A DNA stretch of 64,000 nt, from the NCBI GenBank assembly GCA_034401135.1, contig JAWZSP010000002.1:248001-312000 (forward strand). The letters run 5' to 3'. Of the stretch, positions 43,881-54,200 are shown piece after piece (position 1 is the first letter of the stretch; each line of letters begins with the position of its first letter). Source of the DNA: Volutella citrinella (taxonomy: Eukaryota; Ascomycota; Sordariomycetes; Hypocreales; Nectriaceae). The notes under the pieces are model-generated. The model saw only the letters and a list, made by a program, of their open reading frames with translations, ran no database searches and was not told the DNA's origin. Both the position numbers and the translations under genes were made by a program.

Positions 43881-45214
43881 TCAGATCTTTGACAGAAAAG
43901 GTGCGATCCGGCTCCTCTGCGACCATGGCGAGTCGGAGAACCAATGATCAACATCATAGAGGTTGAGAAGTCCTGGGTGCAGCTGCGAGAGATCAGTGCA
44001 CCCCATCATACGCATCGTCGTCTCGAACTCATCCCTCATTACTACAGCAAGTCAGAAACATGTCTCATTCCGCATGCAGAGGAAACTTACTGTCGATCAA
44101 ATTTGCAACGCCAGCTTCGCCGTAGCTTGCAGCGTACATAAAATGTCTGCCCATTCCAACGGCCTTGGCTCCTAGGCACAGCGCCTTGAAAATATCCGTG
44201 CCCCGTCGTATTCCACCATCTAGAAAGACTTCACACTTGTCAAAGACTTCGGGACACCTCTTCCTGAGCTCTAGAAGCACCATGATGGCTGGTGTCGATG
44301 TGTCGAGACTCCGGCCCCCGTGGTTGCCAATGAGGACCCCATCTACTCCATGCTCAACAGCACGGATGGCGTCTTCGGCTGTCTGTACTCCCTTGATAAC
44401 AATTTTCATCTTGGTTGCCTGACGGAGCCAAGCAATGATTTCCCAAGTCATGCCAGAGTCGATGAAGTATGACATTGTGCGGCCGATTCCACTTCCCCTG
44501 CTATCGTTGCTGGGCAGGATACCACTGTTGGGCATGGGGGCCAAGAAGTCGTCATCCACCTTGACACGCTCATCTGCCTCTCGCTTCCCGGGTGTCGGCT
44601 GGTCCACTGTGACGAACACAGCTTTGCAGCCGGCGGCCTCAGCAGCAGCCAGAATCTTTGCAGACTCGGACCGGTCCTTGTTGACGTAGAGCTGAAGGAA
44701 GAATGGGTGCTGTGGGTTGACAGCGGTGATTTCAGCAAGTGGATAAGAAGCATTGGTTGATATCTGAGTTGATCGTCATGTTAGTACCTATCCCCAACAT
44801 CTAGGCGAATACCAGACTTACCGTGTGGGCAATACCGGCCTTTGACGTTGCTCGGGAGATGACAAGCTCGCCTTCCGGGTGAGCGAACTTGGCCATAGCA
44901 GCTGGGCTAACAAACAAGGGCATGGACACATCGTTTCCGAGAATGGTTGTCCGCACATTGATATTCCTCACATCCCGTAGCATTTGTGGCCTGAGCCAGA
45001 TGCGTTGAAAGAACTCATTATTGGCCTTGTGCGTGATGCAGTCCGTAGCAGCGGATGAGAAAAAGGCCCACGCCTTATCGCTCAGAACCTCTGATGCCGC
45101 TTGCTCGAAGTCATATGCGTTGAGTATGCTGTTGAGGGGTCGTGGCTTGGGCTTCTCTTCCGTCGATTTCGGCGAGGCTCCCTGCTTCGCAACGGTCGTG
45201 GTGTGGTTCGGCAT
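43881..45214 (-). CDS. FMN-dependent 2-hydroxyacid dehydrogenase/oxidase (lactate/glycolate oxidase family)
   Basis: Exons 45214-44822, 44763-44091 and 44041-43881 give about 408 residues. FMN-domain motifs are present: FVSPAAMAKFAHPEGE, QLYVNKDR, VDQPTPGKRE, IKGVQTAEDA, the catalytic GNHGGRSLD and DGGIRRGTDIFKALCLGA. The last exon restores the conserved end (EFETTMRMMGCTDL). There is no cytochrome b5 domain and no mitochondrial presequence, unlike yeast cytochrome b2, so it is probably cytosolic or peroxisomal. The conserved active-site Tyr region (usually YYxSG) reads FFSSA here at residues 51-55. It should oxidise an L-2-hydroxy acid to the 2-oxo acid. It is divergent from the DenD-like gene. 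Confidence 0.88.
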
Positions 45215-45751
45215 TGTGAATCGACAACGTGCACAGTTGGGGACAGATTTCCGGTAGTAGAATATCGGAGCGAGAGGGCTCTTTGACTCTATCGTCCGAC
45301 TCACTCGCAAATGCTGCGTGTTGATAGGTTCATTTATTCGTGTGATTTGCCAACTTATCCCGCATCGGCCTTCGGCAGAATGACGAGCGAGCATGGGGGT
45401 AGATGCCGATCTACCCCGCCATCCCGGCGAGTCAAGATACCGACGTAGGGTAGGCATGGCATTGGTCATTTGTCCTCGGGCAATTCTGCCGACTCTCCGA
45501 TGTCTACTGCTCGGAGCATTCGCCGACTCCACAATTAAAGTGATTGTTTCCAGAGGCCTGCATCGAAAAGTGGGGGAAGAGGTCGACGATTATGATGCTG
45601 ACGCGGGGTATTAGGCCGAGTACTACCCAAAACGTCGGCTACTAATGATTTGAAGCGCTTTCGCTTTTCCGGTCATCCTTGTTGTTGGGACTCACGATTC
45701 CTTGAGCACTCACTACTATTCACGCAGTCCTAGATATCTTCATTCATTTTC
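45215..45751. promoter_or_regulatory. Divergent promoter of the FMN dehydrogenase and DenD-like genes
   Basis: A 537-bp region serving two diverging genes. It contains the strongest inverted repeat of the window (45396-45417, listed separately) and a looser GGGTA-N13-TACCC at 45606-45628. Confidence 0.5.
45396..45417. promoter_or_regulatory. Inverted repeat with 9-bp arms (GGGGTAGAT / ATCTACCCC)
   Basis: Perfect 9-bp arms flank the 4-nt spacer GCCG. The site lies about 180 bp from the FMN dehydrogenase start and 335 bp from the DenD-like start. It is a candidate dimer-binding site; the regulator is unknown. Confidence 0.5.
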
Positions 45752-46769
45752 ATGATGAGAGTCCTGATCACTGGAGCTGCTGGGTTTGTCGGCCAGCTTT
45801 TAGCCAAGACGCTGCTCGACGACGAGCAAGGGCGCTACGATGTCATTCTGACAGACATTGTGAAGCCCGCTATTCCCGAAAACGTTAAATGGCCAGCCAA
45901 GGGGAAGTCTGTCCAGGCGGATCTCTTGACGGGCGCGGGCTCGGTAGTGGACAAGGATCTTGACGCCGTCTTCATCTTCCACGGCATCATGTCTTCCGGC
46001 GCCGAGGCTGATTTCGAATTGGGTAAATTGACAGGTTTAACCACATTCCAAGCATTCATGCTAACAATGTACAGGCATGAAAGTGAATTTTGATAGCACA
46101 AGAGCTGTGCTCGATGCACTTCGTCTTGTTAAACCTGGCATCAAGGTCATCTACACCTCCAGCCAGGCCGTGTATGGTGGCATTGTGCCGGAACCTGTCA
46201 ACGAGACCATGAGGCCCACGCCACAAAACTCATACGGCTGCGAAAAGATGATGTGCGAGTGTCTCATCAACGATTACACGCGCCGGGGATTTCTCAACGG
46301 CTTCATCTTCCGCCTGCCCACCGTTTCAGTCCGCCCCGGCAAGCCCACCGCTGCCGCCTCGTCTTTCCTATCAGGAATGATCCGGGAACCGATGCAGGGG
46401 TTGCCATGCGTGCTACCGCTCAAGGACCGCGGCTTCAAGCACTGGCTGACGTCACCAAGGGTTCTGGTCGAGAACCTGGTGTTCTCGCTTTCCCTGCCCC
46501 GGGACGCGCTGGTGGACTATGACCGAGTTGTAAATTTGCCGGGGCTGGGAGTGACGGTTCAAGACATGATGGACTCTCTAGCAAGAGTCGGCGGAGAGGA
46601 TAAGTTGCAGTACATCTCTGAGGAGGAGGATGAAGACATGAAGCGGATCCTCTACTCTTGGCCTGGGACCTTTGACAACAAGAAGGCACTGGATCTCGGC
46701 TTCAAGAGAGATGCATGTTTTGACGACATTGTTCGGGAGTTTCAGGAAGGCTTAGAGAAGAAGGTGTAG
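45752..46769 (+). CDS. DenD-like NAD-dependent epimerase/dehydrogenase (D-erythronate dehydrogenase-like)
   Basis: Exons 45752-46022 and 46075-46769 (52-nt intron) give about 321 residues. The N-terminal nucleotide site is ITGAAGFVGQLLA, and the catalytic YxxxK lies in NSYGCEK. It has the marks I associate with bacterial D-erythronate dehydrogenases: GMKVNFDSTRA, LINDYTRRGF, RLPTVSVRPGKP followed by AAASSF and MIREP, and VNLPGLGVTV. Bacterial DenD oxidises D-erythronate with NAD as a first step in its breakdown. The name here rests on motif resemblance; another C4 or C5 sugar acid is possible. It is divergent from an FMN hydroxyacid dehydrogenase and followed tail-to-tail by a regulator. Confidence 0.85.
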
Positions 46770-46948
46770 TTAAACCGTAGAAATGGAATGACCCGATATA
46801 TGCACACCTGTTTCTCTGTTGCACCGACCAAACGGAGCTCGGCATGAATACTAAGATGTAGATCAAAAGTTCGATAGCGATTGCCAACACTAACCAACTT
46901 TCCTCATTGAAAGGACATGAATCATTCAAAACATAAGAATAGATAGCC

Positions 46949-49096
46949 CTAATTGAGATCCCCCCATTCCATTTCAGTGCCAGTCATTGGGCCCAACATC
47001 GTCTCAGGTCCATATTCCAGAAATGCCGCAAGGCTGTCCAGGTCCATGTTGTAGATAATCTCTTGAATCCCATCTCCCATCTGCTGAGAAGCAAAGTCGG
47101 CCGCCGCTCCGCCGTTGATGGGGGCTTCCAGAGAAACGACTTGGGATTCAGGGCATGGCCCCTGGCTTGCCCCAGCTTCTTGTTGTGAAGAAGCGCGCTG
47201 TAGCAGTTCCCGGATTCCAGCCACAATGAGTCTCGTAACATGTTTTTCGTTCATCTTGTTGGCGACTTCCGATAGAACATCGGCCGAAGACCTCGCCAGA
47301 GACAGAACCTCGGTAATATTGAAGCCGAGACGCAGTCCTTGCGAGATGATGTCGCCGCCTCTTGTCCAGATAACCGCCATCTTCAGGAGAAAAGTCGCAC
47401 AAAAGGCAACCATTGTGTGCGTAAAGAGTGGCACCGCACAGAGAGAATCTCGAATGTCAGGCTCGGTGCAAATATGGATGAGTGTGTTCATGGCGGCTGA
47501 TATCGCAGCCATGGCAGCCTCCCTCCTATTCGATCCCAAGTTCTCGTGGCTCGGCCAACGCAGACCGCGGAATGCCAGTGAGTTGAGTTGGAAGCGTGCA
47601 AAGTGGTAGTAAAGCACGACTGACTTGGAAGGGTACGAGCTAATGCCCGGGCTGTCAATGCACTGAGGTTGCCAGGTCAGCCGCCACTGCTCAAGCGAAA
47701 TGTTGAATGTGCGCAGCTTTTCCAAATCCTCTTCGCTCAAGATCTGGCTTGGATTGCTTCCAAACTCTTGGTTCGCCTTTGAGAGAACCTTGAAGAGGGA
47801 CACCTGAGCGGCCAACCGGGTATCACCGGGCAAAATCGAGGGTATCTCCATAAACATTGCCACGCCCTGGACAGCAGCGTCATCGCACATTGCAGAGGGA
47901 CGGCCATAGGCCACGGTAACTTGTCGGTCACAGACAAAAAGCGTATACCATAGCCGCACGTGCTCAGTATAGCGTTCGTCGCCGTTTAGAAGCTTGTGGA
48001 ATGCTTGATGGACGTTCATCTCCACGGCAATCCTAGCCGCAAGTCCCGACAATCTCCAGCTCAGATTGGGCAGGTAAAACGCCGCCAGACATAGTCCCCG
48101 AATGTCGTGCAGGCTATGGTTGCGTGAGAGGGTTGTGCTTCCGACGAGGGCGATGAAAGAATCGTAACAGCGTTGGAGAATCTCATCTTGGTCGGATGTA
48201 TGAAGTGCAGCGATTGTCAAGATGGCAGTGGATAATAGCACCGAAGCCTTTCGCATTTCGCCGAGTGTCTGGTAAGGAAAGATGACCCCGCCCCAAAGCA
48301 GTCGATTATGGTTGTTGAGGTAATGGGTGAATAGCTTTTCGCCCTGGCTTTCAGAAACGATCCCTCTCGTGATGAGATCGTGCCGAGGGTTCACTAAGCA
48401 AGCTCGGGTACCAGACTTTTCAGAGTTTCTTGCTTTTGTCAGTTCATAAAGATGATTCATAGGAGCCTGGATGAGGCCGGGATCATCATCGTGTTGATCG
48501 GGGAGATGATCACCCGGGTCCACCGGTATGATGATGGACTCGCCGGTGGATGCCTCGCCGCCCACAGAATCGGTAGGGCTACGGGCGGTAAACTGGTTGA
48601 TGGAAGTATTGTCAAATGTCGAAAGGTCAGGGAGCCCGCTGTGCAGGAGCACTGCCTTGAGGGCTGCTTGGAGCTGAGAGATCTGTGCCGCGGCATTTGC
48701 CTTCCACCTGGCGTCTATTAGCCACGATCAGATCAGAAGCGTTTCGAAGTTACATACGCAGCATCATTCTGCATCACCTTCTTTGGGCTGTCGGGAAGCT
48801 GGCACTCTAGACCGGTCCGTCGACATCGAAAGCAGGCCGCTTGTCCGGGTCTCACATCGCAACGAATCTTGTGTTTCTTGCACTCGACGCCTGTTAAATT
48901 GAATTTAGTCGATGTTCGGAAAACTCCCGAAGCCATATAGACTATTAATGATCATGACGAGGAGGGGAATTCACATACATGCCCGGATTCTTGGTACTCG
49001 GCCGGTCTGGCGACGGGGACTGTGGATGGACTTGTCTTGAGCAGGCTCCGGCCTTGTTTGCCCTTCAGACGGGGCCTGGGATGAGACCTCTGACAT
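46949..49096 (-). CDS. Zn2Cys6 transcription factor (paralogue B)
   Basis: Exons 49096-48979, 48890-48758 and 48707-46949 give about 669 residues. The start is MSEVSSQAPSEG. The first intron splits the first zinc-cluster Cys codon, giving CVECKKHKIRCDV and a C-x2-C-x6-C-x8-C-x2-C-x6-C cluster. The second splice uses the CCAG acceptor, since the nearer TAG breaks the frame; it yields NDAAWKANA, matching DDAKWKRDA in paralogue A. The middle domain shares LFTHY, RLLWGGV and AYGRPSAM with paralogue A. It lies between the DenD-like and D-2-hydroxyacid dehydrogenase genes and is the obvious local regulator of this block. Both zinc cluster and domain are intact. Confidence 0.9.
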
Positions 49097-49471
49097 CTTA
49101 TACAGTCAGTGGTGTTCAGGCCTTGCCAGGTTCAATTGGAATGATGGAGATCTCGGTTATAATTGGTGCGAGTTCGTTGGGCGTGAGCAGCGCGACGGCA
49201 ATTATGGGAGGGGTTTTGGGGCACTGTCGCTGTGGAATTAGGTAATGCTGCCCATGTCATGTGCTGAACATTGGGAATTTGTGGGGACTACAGGACGTCC
49301 TTTGAGCCAAGGAATTTAGTCTGGGGCTACATTACCTGGGGTTGGACGGTGGATTGGGGGGGAATGCTGTGCTAGTCTTCATGGCAATCCAGAGTCTCAG
49401 TTACAGGTTTCCCCATCTGTCATCTATCTATTCTACTCTCTGCAGGATGTATTCACATCAAATACTGTCTC
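49097..49471. other. Intergenic
   Basis: The upstream region of paralogue B and the 3' end of the next gene. No gene or clear site. Confidence 0.5.
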
Positions 49472-50699
49472 TCAGCCCATCGTAGCCTGCTCCTTGACCC
49501 TGGTAAGTAGGTCTCCCGTGGTGAGAGCGCTCCTAATGTTGTTAATGACCAACAGTTCCATCGATCGCTGCAGCATCATCTGTTAGTATCGTCCCCTTTG
49601 AGTTCATGATCGGGCTCACCCTGGTCTCCATAGTCATGGTTCCAACATGGGGCAATAGGAAAGCCCTGTCGTTTGCCCTCAGGGCTGGATGAACCGCCGG
49701 CTCGTCTTCAAACACATCCAATCCAACACTCCAAATCCGGTCCCCATCTTCCAGGGCTGCTGCCAAGGCGGCCTCGTCAATCAGTTTGCCACGGGCCGTA
49801 TTCACAATTGTTACGCCCCTCTTCATCATCTTCAACTCCTTTTCTCCGATGATATGCTCCGTGGCCTTGGTAAGACTGAGATTCAAGCTGAAAACGTCGC
49901 TCGTCGACAAGAGGGTCTTGAAGTCTACATACTCGGCCCCGTCTTCTTGCTCGGGGGCCAATCTTGTGCGGTTATGATACTGAATCTTCATTCCGAAAGC
50001 CCGAGCCTTGGTTGCAAAGTTTCGTCCAATGCTGCCCATGCCGAGAATGCCGAGAACCTTTCCTTGGGGGTCATGGGCCATGGGGAGCTTGACCTGACCC
50101 CATTGACCCTGTCGCAGAACCTGGAGGGAAATATTGGCGAGTCGTAGAGCGCCTAGCATAAGGAAAATGGCCGTGTCAGCAGTAGCATCATCGACAGCGC
50201 CTGGGGTGCTGGAGACTTGGATTCCTACGCAAGCATCAGTTAAAGCATTCGACAGCTCGCCGTTGTGGCCCACCCACCCTTGCTAGTCGCGGCTGCAACA
50301 TCAATGTTGTCGTAGCCAGCCCCGTTGTGGCACACAAATTTCAGTGACTTAGGAAGTTTATTGATCATTTCAGCATCGAAAGGGCCTGTAATCTGAAGCC
50401 ATGGTGTGAGAGCTTGTCTGGGTGATGGAGGTTCACACATACCTGTGTAGACTCATTGCTCCTGTAGAGCGCAACAACATCGTCATATTCTCCCGCGTCG
50501 CACCTCGTGATAAAATCCTGCCGGTCTCCACTCGCATACTCCTGTATTACAATGATTTCAGTTGACAAGTCCAAGGATTGGGGAGCATAGCTGGATTTAC
50601 CTTTAACCTCTCAACTCCTGGAACACTCTCCAGCTCCTCCCACTCCTTCCGGACTTGTTTCAAGTCTCCGATTAGGAGAACCGACCCTTTGATAGCCAT
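49472..50699 (-). CDS. D-isomer-specific 2-hydroxyacid dehydrogenase (glyoxylate/hydroxypyruvate reductase-like)
   Basis: Exons 50699-50601, 50541-50443, 50392-50278, 50224-49620 and 49567-49472 give about 337 residues, the usual length. The start is MAIKGSVLLIGD. The NAD site is GILGMGSIGRNF, followed by NTARGKLIDE, the Glu-containing DVFEDEP and the catalytic His in LLPHVGT. The last intron is needed: reading straight through gives an odd end, while splicing restores RSMELLVINNIRSAL, the conserved C-terminus. It reduces 2-oxo acids to D-2-hydroxy acids, or the reverse, with NAD(P)H in the cytosol. With the L-specific FMN enzyme nearby, the two could interconvert hydroxy-acid enantiomers through the oxo acid. 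Confidence 0.9.
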
Positions 50700-51212
50700 T
50701 CTCGTTTGAATGAGTTTTGTGACGACACGTTTTGCTCCTGGAGATTCTCGAGGACAGGTTACGTACTGTTGGTATGAGGGATTACAGACAGGTTCGGTGA
50801 ACCCAATGACGAAACTTCGACATGGTGATTGTCCGTTTATCCGTATCTCGCTTGCGGGGCAACCTCTGAGCTAGCTCCGAACTGGCCTATCACTCGCAAG
50901 CAGCGGGCCTTCGGCCAACGCGCCGAGGTGGGGTTTGCGGCCGAGCCGCCGTAGCGTAAGGTCGACCAGCTCGGAAAAGGAATCGCGGCAACTCTACCCG
51001 AGTCAAGACGCACACGGTCGAACGTTGATGACAGCATTCAATTGTATTTATAAATCAGACCAAATGTCTTTACACGCTGTCCAAATTGGACCAGGTCTTG
51101 GTTCTAGTCCGTACTCAGGCCAGGACCGGCTTTCGTTTGCAGTCAGTGACGTATTCCGTTCTTGAACGAGTGTAAATCTTGAGCACCAGGCTCTTTTCCC
51201 ATCTCCAAAGCC
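50700..51212. other. Intergenic
   Basis: Upstream region of the hydroxyacid dehydrogenase and 3' flank of the NLR gene. Nothing recognised. Confidence 0.5.
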
Positions 51213-54200
51213 CTATGCTGTTTTCAGCGCATCCAAAATGTCGTTGGCTCCGAGTGCTGCTGCAACATCTAGAGGAGTATGTAGTTCGCCATCTTCGACC
51301 AACACATCCAGTCCTTTGCTCACCACAAACTCGAACCTGGAAAGTCTCCTCCGAGGGTTGAAGCTTTGGCGTGATCCTTCAGTCGCCGTGGCAGATACTA
51401 CAACGTGCAGTAAATTCTGTCCCGCGTTGCTCGTTGCCAGCCAGTCCACACCCATCTGGTCGAAGAGTTCCAAGACCATTTGCTCCTTGTTGACCATGTC
51501 GATCATCTGAAGATCAGTCGGCCCTTTCTCACGGCTGTTTTTCTCGTTGCCGCTGAGATGACTGTGTCTCGGACAATGGCAATGATCGGGTGGGCACTCG
51601 GGGTACTTGACCTCTATCTTGCCCGCACGAAAGAAGTAAAACAGCGCAGTCTCTCCAGCATTGTTGCGGGCATTGATGTCAGCCCCGAGCGAACATATCT
51701 CGTTGAGAAGATCGAATTCCTGCCCAATTAGCAGCGCACTCTCACCAGTCGCATCAACATGCCAGAGCCCCCTAAGAAGCAGATGCATAGGCGAATCACC
51801 CGTGACAGCATTCGCCATATTGACGTCCGCCCCTGCCCTCACAAGCGTAAGAGCTTCCTGTAGCAACCCTTTGCTATGTTCAAGTGCACACAGAAGCGGA
51901 GTTTGACCGCCACTGTCAGCCTGCTGTAGAAGATCGGGGGCAGTGACGAGGAGGCCATTCAGAAGGGCCCTCATCTGTTGTTCATTGTCCACCCGTCCTC
52001 GCCTCGGCGTGGAAAACCAAGAGACGATTAGATGTAGGACATTCCTCCCCTCGTCATCGCGGGCATAAATGTCAGCGCCCTTTGTGACAAGCCGCTCTGC
52101 AACCTGGCCATCGCCCAGCTTACACGCCGCCAGCAGCAGCGTATTGCCCACAGCATCACGGGCCTCTATGTCGAGTTTTGGGTGGTCCAGCAATATGTTC
52201 AAGTACGGGCTCTGTGTTTCGAGTGTGCTGTTAATCTTCCTGCGCCTTCGGCTTATCATCCTGTGGAGGATCGTTGAAGCCGTATATCGGGCATTGATGT
52301 CAGCACCGCACTGCAGGAGAAGCTCAAACATGCGCAGTCCGACCTTAATATTGCCCGCCGCGCCTGGTTTCATACGAGAAGCGACTTGATGCAACGGATA
52401 ATACTCCTCCATGTCGTGTGGATCATGCCTCGCAGGCCTGTAGGTTTTCTCACCAGACATTTCAGGCTCTTCCCTTCCAACCTGTCGAGAATTTGGATCC
52501 GCTCTCTTCTCCTGGAGCAAGTATTGCAGCATCTCGACGTCTTTGGCAGCAATCACCATGGAAATGGTTGAGTGTGTCACTTGAGCACCACGGCCCAGCA
52601 GCATGTCGAATATTTCCCTGTTGCCGATGCTGCGCGACAGAGGCGAGTAGCCGCGGTCGTCAGTCGTGCTGACGTCGGCTCCCCATTCCAGCAGTATTTC
52701 TGTTGCCTCGATGCTAAACTCGGGCTTGTCGATCTCCTCAAGACTGGCATTAAGTGCAGTCAGCCCGAGACTATCGCGGATCTCCGTGTCAACGCCTTGC
52801 TCCAGAAGATACGGTAAGGCTTGGTGAATCTGCCACCAGCGACGGTTTGTGTACTTCCCCACAAGTGCATGCAGAGCCGATGTTCGTGCCACTTGATCAT
52901 TGATCTTAGCGCCTTTTTGGACCAAGAGTTGGACGACGCCCATGTTTGCTTGCTCAGTGGCAAGAGCCTCGAGAAGAAGCAAGGAGACATCTAGCATCGT
53001 CCCCTCGCCGCTGCCGTTGCTATCCGAGCCTCCCATAGTTTCGGAAGTGATTAAAGCGTCGAGGATATTGGAGAAGCCTCCTAGTACAAGAGCTTTGCCA
53101 ACAGTGGGTATTTTATCCCCAGCCCATTTCTTGATGAAGATTGCGGCTTCGTGGTATAGTCCGCTGAGCATGAGACCTCTCAGATGAAAATAAAACTCGC
53201 TGCGGCCCGGGACAAACGGTCTCAAAGGCAGTTTGGCCCTCCTGTCCAAACATTCATATGCCTCATTGCATTCCAGAGCGGGCATGCCATCAAGTCGGCT
53301 GCGCGCTCCCATCAAACATTTGACAGTAAGGTCAAGCTTCTTTGCTGCGGCTGCAGCGATAGCCTCGTCTATCAACAGTCGAGCCGAACTTGCAGCATGG
53401 ACAGTGAGAACGTCGATGATACCGTCAATCCTCTCACCAGACCACAAGGACCCGGCAGCAGACGTCATCAAGGGTCGAAGATCATCGCTTATGAGAACAC
53501 TGCCAACAACCTCTCGAGAAAAGATGTCATTCCGAGTCCATTTTTTGGCTTCTTCGGTGAAACCAGCGCATCCATCCCATACTGAGCCAATATATGTGTC
53601 AGAGTCTGTTGCGGCGCCCGCCTCGATGAACAGTTTCAACGTTTCCCCCCAGCCAGACGCGCATGCGTAGTAGATGGCTGTCCGACCTAAGGAGTCCTTT
53701 GCGTCCAGAATCGAGGCGAGGCCTTGGAAGTTGCCCTCTGCTTTGAACCAATCGAGCAAAACCCCAACCACGTTTGGTTGCCGTGATCGCGCAGCTAGGT
53801 GGAAAGCCGTCAAGCCCTCGCGCGTGGCCAGCATCGGTTGCGCCCCAGCCCGGAGAAGTCTGCGCGTCAAGTCCTCAGAGAATGTGGAAACGAGATGCAA
53901 CGGTGTGACTCCGTCGTTATCCGCGTGGTTCACTGTCTCGGATGCAGTGTCCAAGGCGTATTCCCAAAGTGTAGGCCTGTTCTCGCTTTTGGGCATGTTC
54001 CTGGAATGGAAGCCATATTGGGTGTGTCGACAAATGACATGAAGCGGCAGCCTCCCATGGTTATTGACCTGGTCAATTCGTGCCCCAAGAGCGGAAATCG
54101 CTCTGAGCATATGTGGTGACGTCTCAGATGTGCAAAGCCTGGCTGCGACGCAATGCCACAGTGTGTTCCCCTTATCGTCAACCTGTGTTGGATCAACACC

